From the NCBI GenBank assembly GCA_022760735.1, contig JAKELU010000001.1, positions 142,541 through 206,540 on the forward strand: a DNA stretch of 64,000 nucleotides. Reading direction: 5' to 3'. This stretch comes from Firmicutes bacterium FC7 (GTDB lineage Bacteria > Bacillota > Clostridia > Tissierellales > Tissierellaceae). The translations under genes and the position numbers were made by a program. A model generated the notes under the pieces. It was not told the DNA's origin. It worked only from the letters and a program-made list of their open reading frames with translations, and did no database searches. Of this stretch, positions 55,978-64,000 are shown one piece after another (position 1 is the first letter of the stretch; every line of letters starts with the position of its first letter).

Positions 55978-56094
55978 CTTTTAAACTGAGGATTCTTCCA
56001 TTGTACATTTATACTGCCCGTTTCAAAATAACAGAAACGATGTTCACTCTTAGTTTTTAATTATGAATTGTGCGTTGTGAATCCTAACTTGTTC

Positions 56095-57279
56095 TTAAAG
56101 TCCTGCTTCTTTTTTTAGAATTTCTGCCTTATCAGTCATTTCCCAACGAACATTTAAGTCTTCACGTCCAAAATGACCATAAGCTGAAAGATTTCTATAA
56201 ATTGGCTTCCTTAGGTCTAAATCTCTAATAATTGCTGCTGGTCTTAAATCAAAATGCTTTTCAACTAAAGCTTTAATAGCATTATCATCAATTTTTCCTG
56301 TTCCAAAAGTATCTACATATACAGACAATGGACGAGCAACACCTATTGCATAAGCCAATCCTACTTCACATTTATCCGCTAATCCTGCTGCAACCACATT
56401 TTTAGCTACATATCTTGCAGCGTAAGCAGCTGATCTATCTACCTTTGTTGGATCTTTACCTGAAAATGCCCCACCACCATGTCTTGCATATCCACCATAA
56501 GTATCAACTATAATCTTTCTTCCAGTTAATCCAGCATCACCCATAGGTCCACCTATTACGAATCTTCCTGTTGGGTTAACATAGTATTTAGTATTTTCGT
56601 CTAACATATCCTTAGGTACTATTGCATGAATTACATGTTCAAGTATATCTTTTCTAATTTGTTCTAACTCTACATCTGGACGATGTTGTGTTGAAACTAC
56701 AATGTTTTCAATTCTTACTGGCTTATTATCATGATATTCTATTGTAACCTGAGTTTTTCCATCTGGTCTTAAATAATCTAAAATTCCTTGTTTTCTAACA
56801 TCAGTAAGTCTCTTTGATAGTCTGTGAGCCAAGGATATAGGCAAAGGCATAAGCTCTTTTGTTTCATTACATGCAAATCCAAACATCATTCCTTGGTCTC
56901 CAGCACCAATTAAATCTAATTCATCATCACTAAATTCCTTTTGTTCCAAAGCCTTATTAACACCTAAAGCTATATCTGGTGATTGTTCATTTATTGATGT
57001 TAAAACCGCACAGGTATCAGAGTCAAATCCATATTTTGCCCTTACATAACCAATTTCCTCTACAGTTTGTCTAGCAATCTTAGGAATATCAACATAGCAG
57101 TCTGTAGTAATTTCCCCCACTACTAAAATAAGACCTGTTGTAACAGTTGTTTCACAAGCTACCCTTGCATTCGGATCTTTCTCCAGAATCGCATCTAATA
57201 TAGAATCCGATATTGCATCACATATTTTATCCGGATGGCCTTCTGTAACAGATTCAGAAGTAAATAACCATTTTTTCAT
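56095..57279 (-). CDS. metK: S-adenosylmethionine synthetase
   Basis: A 394-residue SAM synthase joining ATP and methionine, standard length. Blocks include [20 protein letters not shown] at residue 5, [18 protein letters not shown] near 117, and [20 protein letters not shown] near 255. A SAM-I riboswitch and terminator fill the leader, giving feedback by the product. Monocistronic. Confidence 0.98.
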   Translation of the reverse strand: MKKWLFTSESVTEGHPDKICDAISDSILDAILEKDPNARVACETTVTTGLILVVGEITTDCYVDIPKIARQTVEEIGYVRAKYGFDSDTCAVLTSINEQSPDIALGVNKALEQKEFSDDELDLIGAGDQGMMFGFACNETKELMPLPISLAHRLSKRLTDVRKQGILDYLRPDGKTQVTIEYHDNKPVRIENIVVSTQHRPDVELEQIRKDILEHVIHAIVPKDMLDENTKYYVNPTGRFVIGGPMGDAGLTGRKIIVDTYGGYARHGGGAFSGKDPTKVDRSAAYAARYVAKNVVAAGLADKCEVGLAYAIGVARPLSVYVDTFGTGKIDDNAIKALVEKHFDLRPAAIIRDLDLRKPIYRNLSAYGHFGREDLNVRWEMTDKAEILKKEAGL

Positions 57280-57346
57280 TTGAAACCTCCTAAAAAATAT
57301 AATAACTTAATATATCGATTAATTATCTAATATATTATTTACATAT

Positions 57347-57372
57347 AAAAAAAACCTATCCAAAAGGAAAGG
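57347..57372 (-). terminator. SAM-riboswitch-controlled terminator
   Basis: CCTATCC (57355-57361) pairs with GGAAAGG (57366-57372), one mismatch, followed by eight T on the minus strand. It is the OFF structure of the metK leader. Confidence 0.8.
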
Positions 57373-57391
57373 CGTTTAAAAAGCATAATCA

Positions 57392-57494
57392 CCTCATCTT
57401 TCAGAATTTACATTCTGTGGGATTTAGCACCTTTGTTAATAACAAGGTTGCCGGATATCATTGGGCCCATTCCCTCCATCACTCTTAATAAGGT
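57392..57494 (-). ncRNA. SAM-I riboswitch (S-box)
   Basis: On the minus strand the S-box core is complete: CCTTAT and TAAGAG opening, GATGGAGGGAATGGGCCC, ATGATATCCGGCAACC, GGTGCTAAATCCC, and closing AGATGAGG that pairs with CCTTAT as P1. It controls metK by termination. Confidence 0.95.
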
Positions 57495-57723
57495 AGCATT
57501 AAGATTTTTATTAAATTATATATCCACTTCATTTTAGCATAATGTATATCCATAGTCAATTTTTTCTTAAGCAAATTTTGTCAACTTATGCATTAAATAT
57601 TTTATTATGTTTTCAAACAAAAATTTTGTTGTTTATACACATAAAAACGCTGTTTATACATTTTTTATTTACAAACAAATCTAATTTGTTATTATTACAT
57701 ATGAAACTGGGGGGATTTTAAAG

Positions 57724-57781
57724 ACAGTATAGTAAACTACTATTTTTCCATTGGAAAAGCCAAAATAGTTTACTATACTGT
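57724..57781. terminator. Large hairpin after the kinase pseudogene
   Basis: A 16-bp perfect stem, ACAGTATAGTAAACTA (57724-57739) with 57766-57781, encloses a loop that has its own TTTTCC/GGAAAA pairing. A six-T run follows on the plus strand. It borders the pseudogene stop codon. The 220 bp between here and the SAM riboswitch are AT-rich and show nothing else. Confidence 0.65.
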
Positions 57782-57784
57782 TTT

Positions 57785-58634
57785 TTATGCTCTTTCAAGT
57801 GATACTTTAAAGACCACATAATTTTCTCCATCTACAAAGTCATTTTGAGAACTAATTAAGGCATTATATTTTTTAAGAATTTTAATTAAATTAGGCAATC
57901 CATAGCCACGATTATCAACATTTTTTGTTGAAAATCCCGAAATAAAAATCTTTGAGAGTGTTTTGGTAAGTACTTTTCATAGGTCGCAAGCATTTTCTCT
58001 TCATATTCATTTCTTAATCCATCTTTTACTATTACTAAATTTACAAACAATAGTCCTATAGATAATATTGCAATTATAAGGATATTCCTAATAAGACCTT
58101 CCATTGCAATGCACCTATATATTAAAATGCATATTAAAATAGTAAACATATTCAATATCAGACCTGTAAATACCATATTTTTATCATCCGAACTTTAGCA
58201 AAATTTTTAACGGCATATACTTATTAATTAAAAGTAAAACTGGTAATATTATGCATTGTGCTAAAAGACCACTTCCAAAGTCAAAAGTTTTCTCTGGGTA
58301 AAAAGTCAAAAACACAACTAGGACTAAATATTGAATTATTAAAAGTATGATTGTTGATATTAGGTATGTATAAATTGATTTTTTTCAACTTTTCATTATA
58401 TAAAAAATATATAAAGAAAATGGATATAATCATACCATATAGGAAATTGTATTTTCCTATTGGTGATACTCCTAATACTCCCATTATAAATGATAATATA
58501 ACCATGATAAAAACAATTCTTGCTAACTCTTTTATATCTAACAACTTAAATTTTGCCCCTACTAATTTACTAGATATAATAAAATAATCTGTCAAGTCCA
58601 AAAATGTCATAATGAAAATTTCAATTATGTTCAT
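57785..58634 (-). pseudogene. AgrC-like sensor histidine kinase, broken
   Basis: Pieces of one GHKL sensor kinase lie in three frames. The N-terminal membrane part starts at 58634 and shifts frame at a run of seven A near 58380. It continues as YLISTIILLIIQYLVLVVFL down to a stop near 58190, then resumes in another frame as MVFTGLILNMFTILICILIY to YEEKMLATYEKYLP near 57975. Directly after comes the ATPase C-terminus (KIFISGFSTKNVDNRGYGLP, ending VVFKVSLERA). The phospho-acceptor His region and most of the ATPase domain are missing. It overlaps the intact regulator gene by 14 nt. Confidence 0.78.
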
Positions 58635-59325
58635 ATATAACGCTCTCTACATAATCTTTGTATTTTCTACCAATCGGGATAATATCTGTTGTATTTTTTA
58701 AACTTATATAACTATTAGTCTTATCTATTGAAGCAATATAATTGCTATTAACTATGAACCCCTTATGACATCTAATAAAATTAGATTTTAGTTCTTCTTC
58801 AAGTCTTTTTAAGGTATAGTGGGACAATTCAAATTCTTCATTAATAGTAACTACTTTAATCCTTCTATGAATAGCTTCAAAATAGATAATATCACTCATT
58901 TTAACACGATATACAAAATTTTTAAGATTAAAATTCATGTACACTTCTTTCTTAATTCCATAATTTAAAATCGTACTTAATGCTTCTCTAACTTCATTCT
59001 CGCTAAAAGGTTTAACTATATAGTCGTAGCAATGTATTCGTTTAAAAGCTAATAACTCTTTAGTAGGATTTGCTGTAATAAAAATAATAGGAGTAAGCTT
59101 GTATTTATCCATTTTTCTTAGTTCTGTTGCCAACTCTAACCCTGAATAATCTAATAGCTGTATATCTAGCAAGAACAAGTCATAGATTAATTTGCTAGAT
59201 TCCTCTAATGCTTCCTTTGCAAAACCTGTAATCATAATTTCTACGTCATCTCTAATAGAAACAATAATAGATTCTAACCCTTTTGCAATTTTCTCATCAT
59301 CTTCAACTATCATTATATTTACCAT
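58621..59325 (-). CDS. LytTR response regulator (AgrA-like)
   Basis: A 234-residue regulator. The receiver domain spans 1-120 with the acidic pair VEDDE at residue 8, phospho-acceptor Asp in LFLLDIQLLDYSGLELA near residue 54, and Lys in YDYIVKPFSENE near 105. The LytTR DNA-binding domain spans about 135-232 (FEAIHRRIKVV, FIRCHKGFIVNSNYI). In Gram-positives this class usually serves peptide quorum sensing with an AgrC-type kinase; the kinase gene here is broken and no agrB/agrD is seen. The regulator itself looks intact. Confidence 0.93.
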   Translation of the reverse strand: MVNIMIVEDDEKIAKGLESIIVSIRDDVEIMITGFAKEALEESSKLIYDLFLLDIQLLDYSGLELATELRKMDKYKLTPIIFITANPTKELLAFKRIHCYDYIVKPFSENEVREALSTILNYGIKKEVYMNFNLKNFVYRVKMSDIIYFEAIHRRIKVVTINEEFELSHYTLKRLEEELKSNFIRCHKGFIVNSNYIASIDKTNSYISLKNTTDIIPIGRKYKDYVESVIYEHN

Positions 59326-59630
59326 GTATACCCCCGAAGTAGATTTAACTTCTAGTCAAAACTATCTCAAATTTGACTTTTTATATTTTACCATATAAAA
59401 GAAATAATCACATCATATTAAAAATATTAGAAAAACAAAGATTAGATTAGTAATTATTTTAAAAATGGTCATAATACTATATAATAAAGTTCTTTAATGG
59501 TAAAACAACTAAATTTTATCTTGATTATTTTTATAAATTGCCCTATACTATATAAGTGTCAGCTAGGAACTCACAAATTGAAACAGCAAGAACCAATTTT
59601 AATAAAATAAGAAATTTATAAAAAAACTCT

Positions 59631-59658
59631 TGCAAATTTTAAAAAAGTGAGTTATACT
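59631..59658 (+). promoter_or_regulatory. tRNA-Pro promoter
   Basis: TTGCAA (59631-59636), a 16-nt spacer and TATACT (59653-59658), about 35 bp before the mature tRNA. Confidence 0.6.
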
Positions 59659-59693
59659 ATAATAGTTGACCGAAGAAAACAACAAACAAATAT

Positions 59694-59770
59694 CGGGGTG
59701 TAGCGCAGTTTGGTAGCGCACGTGGTTTGGGACCATGGGGCCGGGGGGTCGAATCCTCTCACCCCGACCA
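59694..59770 (+). tRNA. tRNA-Pro (TGG)
   Basis: A 77-nt cloverleaf. The acceptor CGGGGTG (59694-59700) pairs with CACCCCG (59760-59766), then A and an encoded CCA. The anticodon loop is TTTGGGA with anticodon TGG. The T loop GGTCGAATC is intact. Lone gene with its own promoter and terminator. Confidence 0.98.
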
Positions 59771-59778
59771 TATTTAAG

Positions 59779-59803
59779 AGACTTGGTAATCCAAGTCTTT
59801 TTT
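59779..59803 (+). terminator. tRNA-Pro terminator
   Basis: AGACTTGG (59779-59786) pairs with CCAAGTCT (59791-59798), followed by a T run. Confidence 0.9.
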
Positions 59804-59906
59804 GTTTTTTGTATCATTGATTGTGAACTAATAACTGTTTTTAGTTAACCTGTACTTAATTAACTTGTAATGTATTTGTAACCACATTGTGACATTTAAT
59901 TTATAT

Positions 59907-60083
59907 AATGGGACTAAGACTTAGTCCCATTGCAGCGGTGTGATGAAATTACTACGTAATTTCTTCTGTTGCTTAAAGAGGGTAAACCTCATCATTGCTA
60001 CGTTGAGAAGAAATCACATTATAATTTCTTCTCATGCTTAAATGTGGGTATATATTCTATACTCATTGAAGCAATGAGGTGAT
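59907..60083 (+). ncRNA. Structured leader with tandem units before the NAGPA-domain gene
   Basis: Successive hairpins fill the 5' leader: AATGGGACTAAG/CTTAGTCCCATT (59907-59931, perfect 12 bp), GAAATTAC/GTAATTTC (59945-59963), GAGG/CCTC (59978-59990), GAGAAGAAAT/ATTTCTTCTC (60005-60033), GGGTATA/TATACTC and CTCATTG/CAATGAG (about 60046-60078). A block AATTTCTTCT-nn-TGCTTAAA...GGGTA is repeated directly at about 59957-59983 and 60023-60050. I recognise no known riboswitch. No terminator precedes the gene, so any control would be on translation or stability. Confidence 0.5.
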
Positions 60084-60123
60084 TTCATAAATAAGCAAAT
60101 TTTATACTAGAAAGGTGATGTTA

Positions 60124-62955
60124 ATGAGAAAAAGAGCAAAGAAGGCATTCTTGTCGATTTTGGCCGCTACCACTATACTTACGAATTCGGGCCCAGTCCT
60201 TGCTAGTAAGATTACAGTTACAATGCCACAATTAATCTACGAATCCACAAATAAAGAGAATTTATCTTCTGGAGTAGTCCATGAACATATACAAAGATTT
60301 ACGGATGTAGGTTGGTGGAATATTAACGTAATAAGGATTGATTTAAATAATCAATATACAGAATTAAAAGGACTTTTTAATCCAAATGGTATACCAAATA
60401 GAGACACGGTTAGCAACATGGTCCAAAAGCATGACGCAATAGCTGGAATTAACGGTGATTATTTCAACTATCAACCTTTACCATCATCTCTTGGAACATT
60501 GATAAATGATGGAGAATTGATTTCATCATCTATTGAAATAGAATGGGCTTTACCAACATTCTTTGTAAACAATTCAAGTAAAGCTTCTATTGATTACCTA
60601 GATAATAAGATGGTCATAACGAATATATATAACGGAAGTCAAGCGATTATTGATTCTATTAATAAGGTCTCTACTGACTTCAGTAAAATTACCCTTCTAA
60701 ATAAACACTGGGGCGAAAAATCTATAGGCAATAGATTTCACCAAGACTTAACCGAAGTATTAATTGTTAATGGACAAGTTCAAGATAAGCGAAAAGGTGG
60801 CGAACCATTTACTATCCCTACCACTGGAGATGCTTATGTACTTGCTGTTAGAAATAACTCATTAGATAACTTCAATATTGGTGATATGGTAGATTTAGAA
60901 TTAACTACCGTACCTGATGTTGAAGGCATAAAGTTTGCAATTGGTGGAGGTAGCATAATACTTAAAGACGGTGAACTATCCCTTACTAATATTAACAGTA
61001 AAGGAAATGAACCGCGTACTGGCATAGGAATAAATCAAGACAAATCAGAGGTAATATTAGTTACTATTGATGGTAGAGATTCCTCTTTTAAAGGGGTAAG
61101 CCAGGAAATGTTTGGAGCTATCTTAAGAGAGCTTGGAGCATATAATGCAATTAACCTTGATGGTGGCGGATCTACAACGATGGCTATAAAGCCTAAGGGT
61201 GAAGATAAAGCTATAGTTGTAAACAAGCCTTCCGATGGTGGTCAGCGTTCAGTAGTAAATGCTGTAGGAGTATTTTCAAATGCCCCAATCGGAGAGCTTT
61301 CATATCTAAAATTAACAACTGACGAAGCTCAAATGTTTGTTGATACCACAAGGACAATAAAAGTAAAAGGATATGATGAAAATTATAACCCTATAGATAT
61401 AGATGAAACCCTTGTAAAATTATCATCTACAGGCATCGAAGGAATCTTTGAAGGGAATAAATTCAAAGCTACAACTTCAGGAAAAGGAAAAATTATTGCA
61501 GAATATAACGGAATTATCGGCGAAATGGAAATGGAAGTACTAGGTCCTGTAGTAGATTTAGTGACTAATACCACTCGTATTAATGTAGATACTAATAGCC
61601 AATATAATTTAGGTGAATTTTACGGAAAAGATAAATATGGAACAAAAGCAAAGATATATCCTGAAGATATTGTATTTAACGTCCTTGGTGGTATAGGCGA
61701 AATTAAAGATGGTATATTATATAGCACCGAACAGGCAGTAGGGGGTGCAATCTCAGCTTACGTAGGTAACAGCGTTGAGAACATATTGGTTTCTGTAGGC
61801 TCACATGGTAGATTAGTAGATGGATTTGAAACATTAGATGCATTTAGTTTTACATCTTATCCTAGCATTGTGACAGGAGATGTTACTTTAAGTGATGAAT
61901 CTCATGAAGGGAAGTATAGTTTGAGTTTAAACTATGATTTTTCACTAGGAGAAAACACTAGAGCTGCATATGCTAACTTTACTCCTAATGGAGAAGAAGG
62001 CCTAAAATTACCTGAAAATCCACAAAAACTTGGACTTTGGGTCAAAGGAGATGGCAGCGGAACCTGGTTAAGAGGTAACTTAAAAGATGCTAGCGGAAAA
62101 GAACATGTAGTTGACTTTGTAAAAACACTTGATTCTACTGAATGGCAATACGTAACTACAGACATTCCTAAAAATATTGCATATCCAGTTACACTACAAA
62201 GAATTTATGTTGCTGAGACAGACAGCCTAAAGAAGCCTAGTGGAAGTATATTATTAGATGGATTAACTGCATACTATCCATCACCTATTGCTGATATCAA
62301 TTTACCTACTCCTACTGTTGTAAAAGATGAGTTGGCATCAAAAGAACAAGTTAAAGAAAATGGATTCTCATTCATCGTAGCAGCAGAACCTAAGGGATTA
62401 AATGAATTAGTAGGTTATGATGCAGCAAGTACTCTTAAATCAAGAATTTCTAAGAATAAAATTGGTGTGCTACTAAATGGTGCTTCCTGGGATTTCTCTA
62501 AGGGTTTAACAAATTACGCTCTAATAGATACTACAAATGCATATCGTATATCTAAGCACATGGATGCTATTTTCTTTAACATAAATACAGCCAAAGGTGG
62601 TATAAGAGCAACAGATTCTAGCCAATGGACTAAACTTTTAAATGATTTAGAAAGCAGAAATGAAACTAACTTTATACTATTCTTAACATCACCTGTATTT
62701 GGCACAAATGGTTTTACTGATAAGTTGGAAGCCGAACTATTACATTCTAAGCTTGTAGAAGCTAAAGAAAAAGGTAAAAACGTATTTGTTGTTTATGGCG
62801 GAAATAGCACAAGCTCAGATTTAATTGATGGAATAAGATATATTAGCTTAAACACTAGTCAAATAAATAATAAAGCAGATATTTCTAATATATCTGTAGT
62901 AGAATTTGTAGTAAACGGTAGCAATATTTCATACCAGATAGATAAAGTATATTAG
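60124..62955 (+). CDS. Secreted phosphodiester glycosidase (NAGPA) domain protein
   Basis: A 943-residue exported protein. A signal peptide covers residues 1-28 (basic start, then FLSILAATTILTNSGPVLAS). The NAGPA domain spans about 60-390, with AGINGDYFNYQ, GIGINQDKSEVILVTIDGRD and the hallmark INLDGGGSTTMAI near 345. Ig-like/bacterial adhesin segments (about 395-540) and a beta-sandwich carbohydrate-binding-like part (about 555-720) follow, then an unrecognised domain of about 190 residues (SFIVAAEPKGLNELVGYDAA). Relatives act on cell-wall or polysaccharide phosphodiesters. The ATG at 60124 is used with AAAGGTG upstream. It has a long structured leader. Confidence 0.88.
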   Translation: MRKRAKKAFLSILAATTILTNSGPVLASKITVTMPQLIYESTNKENLSSGVVHEHIQRFTDVGWWNINVIRIDLNNQYTELKGLFNPNGIPNRDTVSNMVQKHDAIAGINGDYFNYQPLPSSLGTLINDGELISSSIEIEWALPTFFVNNSSKASIDYLDNKMVITNIYNGSQAIIDSINKVSTDFSKITLLNKHWGEKSIGNRFHQDLTEVLIVNGQVQDKRKGGEPFTIPTTGDAYVLAVRNNSLDNFNIGDMVDLELTTVPDVEGIKFAIGGGSIILKDGELSLTNINSKGNEPRTGIGINQDKSEVILVTIDGRDSSFKGVSQEMFGAILRELGAYNAINLDGGGSTTMAIKPKGEDKAIVVNKPSDGGQRSVVNAVGVFSNAPIGELSYLKLTTDEAQMFVDTTRTIKVKGYDENYNPIDIDETLVKLSSTGIEGIFEGNKFKATTSGKGKIIAEYNGIIGEMEMEVLGPVVDLVTNTTRINVDTNSQYNLGEFYGKDKYGTKAKIYPEDIVFNVLGGIGEIKDGILYSTEQAVGGAISAYVGNSVENILVSVGSHGRLVDGFETLDAFSFTSYPSIVTGDVTLSDESHEGKYSLSLNYDFSLGENTRAAYANFTPNGEEGLKLPENPQKLGLWVKGDGSGTWLRGNLKDASGKEHVVDFVKTLDSTEWQYVTTDIPKNIAYPVTLQRIYVAETDSLKKPSGSILLDGLTAYYPSPIADINLPTPTVVKDELASKEQVKENGFSFIVAAEPKGLNELVGYDAASTLKSRISKNKIGVLLNGASWDFSKGLTNYALIDTTNAYRISKHMDAIFFNINTAKGGIRATDSSQWTKLLNDLESRNETNFILFLTSPVFGTNGFTDKLEAELLHSKLVEAKEKGKNVFVVYGGNSTSSDLIDGIRYISLNTSQINNKADISNISVVEFVVNGSNISYQIDKVY

Positions 62956-63128
62956 ATACATTAGTAAAAGAAAGGATAGAATATGTCCTAATGAAATAGC
63001 ATTCGGCCCATTATGCCCACTGATTTCCCACCTCTCTAATTTAAAGATAAATCTAGTGATGTACATTTATTTGTCATATGCATATCATATATTTTGTAGC
63101 TCTTTCAACCTGTCATGAGTATTATATA
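62956..63128. other. Intergenic region, nothing recognised
   Basis: AT-rich spacer between converging genes. I see no gene, repeat or regulatory element before the shared terminator. Confidence 0.6.
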
Positions 63129-63159
63129 AAAAAGATTTAGGTTTTTCCTAAATCTTTTT
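63129..63159. terminator. Bidirectional terminator between NAGPA gene and mreB
   Basis: AAAAAGATTTAGG (63129-63141) pairs with CCTAAATCTTTTT (63147-63159) around a five-T loop, with T runs both ways. Confidence 0.92.
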
Positions 63160-63161
63160 CT

Positions 63162-64000
63162 TTATCTATATCTTGATTTTTGACCGTCGTCCATACTCTT
63201 TTCTAATACTTCTACCCAATCAAGTGATTTACCTGTTCCTATGGCAACACACTCTACTGCATTCTCTGCTACTTTGGTTTTAATACCTGTAGTCTCTTCT
63301 ATCAACTTGTCCAAACCATAAAGAAGAGAACCTCCTCCTGTCATAAGGATACCACGATTGCTAATATCCGCCGCTAATTCTGGTGGAGTTTTTTCTAACA
63401 CTTCATGTACTGCTTCAACTATTTCTTGAACAGGCTCTTTTAGAGCTTCTAACATATCAGTCGAAGATACCTCTACATTTAAAGGAAGTCCTGTAAGCAA
63501 ATTTCTTCCCTTAACATTCATATATCTTTCTTCTTCAAAAGGATATGCGCATCCTACATTAACCTTTAATTCCTCTGCTGATCTTTCGCCTATCATCATA
63601 TTATATTTTTTTCTTATGTACCTAGTTATAGCATCATCACAATCGTCACCAGCAATCTTTATAGACTTGCTAACTACTATGCCCCCAAGGGAAATAACTG
63701 CTACATCAGTGGTTCCTCCTCCGATATCCACTATCATATTTCCATTTGGCTCTGTTATATCTAATCCAGCACCGATTGCTGCTGCAATAGGCTCCTCGAT
63801 TAAATATGTCTTTATAGCTCCCGCTTCATTGCTAGCTTCTATTACAGCTCTTTTTTCAACCTCAGTTACTCCACTAGGAACACAAACAATTAACCTTGGC
63901 TTTAACAACATTTTACCTAAGGACTTCTGAATAAAATACTTCAACATTCTTTCAGTAATATTATAATCAGATATTACACCGTCTTTTAACGGACGAATTG
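63162..64000 (-). CDS. Rod-shape actin homologue MreB/Mbl, 5' end outside window
   Basis: About 278 C-terminal residues of a protein normally 330-345 long; the reading frame is open through base 64000 (IRPLKDGVISDYN precedes the first Met at 63947), so the N-terminus lies outside. Actin-fold motifs are VCVPSGVTEVEKRAV, YLIEEPIAAAIGAGLDI, MIVDIGGGTTDVAVISLGGI and ILMTGGGSLLYGLDKL. It forms filaments that guide lateral wall synthesis. The C-terminal CVAIGTGKSL resembles MreB more than Mbl, but paralogue identity cannot be fixed from the fragment. Confidence 0.93.
   Translation of the reverse strand, partial: IRPLKDGVISDYNITERMLKYFIQKSLGKMLLKPRLIVCVPSGVTEVEKRAVIEASNEAGAIKTYLIEEPIAAAIGAGLDITEPNGNMIVDIGGGTTDVAVISLGGIVVSKSIKIAGDDCDDAITRYIRKKYNMMIGERSAEELKVNVGCAYPFEEERYMNVKGRNLLTGLPLNVEVSSTDMLEALKEPVQEIVEAVHEVLEKTPPELAADISNRGILMTGGGSLLYGLDKLIEETTGIKTKVAENAVECVAIGTGKSLDWVEVLEKSMDDGQKSRYR

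Noticed and set aside
58281-58634. Independent 117-residue membrane protein
   Set aside because: Its last 30 residues are out of frame; the other frame continues membrane helices of a sensor kinase, so it is the first piece of a pseudogene.
59599-59817. 72-residue minus-strand reading frame
   Set aside because: It lies antisense across tRNA-Pro and its terminator.

Overview
The window is AT-rich, densely packed DNA from a low-GC Gram-positive anaerobe. It carries a Rex redox regulator, an HrcA-type CIRCE element, an FMN and a SAM-I riboswitch, a YvrJ/DUF2922/DUF1659 cassette, two NAD-type glutamate dehydrogenases and sodium-coupled amino-acid transport. Together these suggest an amino-acid-fermenting member of the Clostridia/Tissierellia. 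That placement is inferred from gene content; no rRNA is present. Most genes from 1 to 33 kb lie on the minus strand.

Layout. 1-4 kb: the start of guaB, then an ECF sigma/anti-sigma operon with two membrane proteins and a separate NlpC/P60-like gene that shares the sigma operon's promoter motif. 4-16 kb: a catabolic block (MFS carrier, IclR regulator, shikimate/quinate dehydrogenase, TRAP transporter, ThDP enzyme, acylating aldehyde dehydrogenase, HMG-CoA-lyase-like enzyme, dehydroshikimate-dehydratase-like TIM barrel). Three of its transcription units carry the same IclR-type operator on a TTGACA-type promoter, and a decayed aroD fragment sits at its edge. 16-28 kb: glutamine/glutamate catabolism (LysR, gdh, AGCS symporter, glutaminase, LysR), groESL, an OGG-type glycosylase, a second gdh and rex. 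28-33 kb: an ABC-F ATPase, a DnaA-box cluster and the tsaE-tsaB-rimI-tsaD t6A operon. 33-38 kb: NAD and flavin supply (amidohydrolase, nadE, a NiaX-like S component under a palindromic operator, ribU under an FMN riboswitch, a NAD-kinase-like protein) and a soluble histidine kinase. 38-46 kb: tex, prfB with its programmed frameshift, secA, hpf and a second DnaA-box cluster. 46-57 kb: an FUSC-type membrane protein, an unrecognised 560-residue protein, an S9 peptidase, YihY, ComF, RecD2, the YvrJ cassette and metK under a SAM riboswitch. 57-64 kb: a wrecked AgrC-like kinase next to an intact LytTR regulator, tRNA-Pro, a large secreted NAGPA-domain protein behind a long structured leader, and the end of an mreB-type gene.

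How it fits together. The 4-16 kb block reads as one regulon: uptake (TRAP, MFS), oxidation (AroE-like), dehydration (TIM barrel), then a 2-oxo-acid-type decarboxylation, CoA-linked aldehyde oxidation and C-C cleavage. I do not recognise this combination as a described pathway and consider it the best candidate for a new system. Small non-coding repeats are also prominent: a MITE-like element with 15-bp inverted ends (two complete copies and one half copy), AATTCACAATT-type inverted repeats and a 60-bp-period palindromic repeat. They sit against gene ends and may supply terminators.
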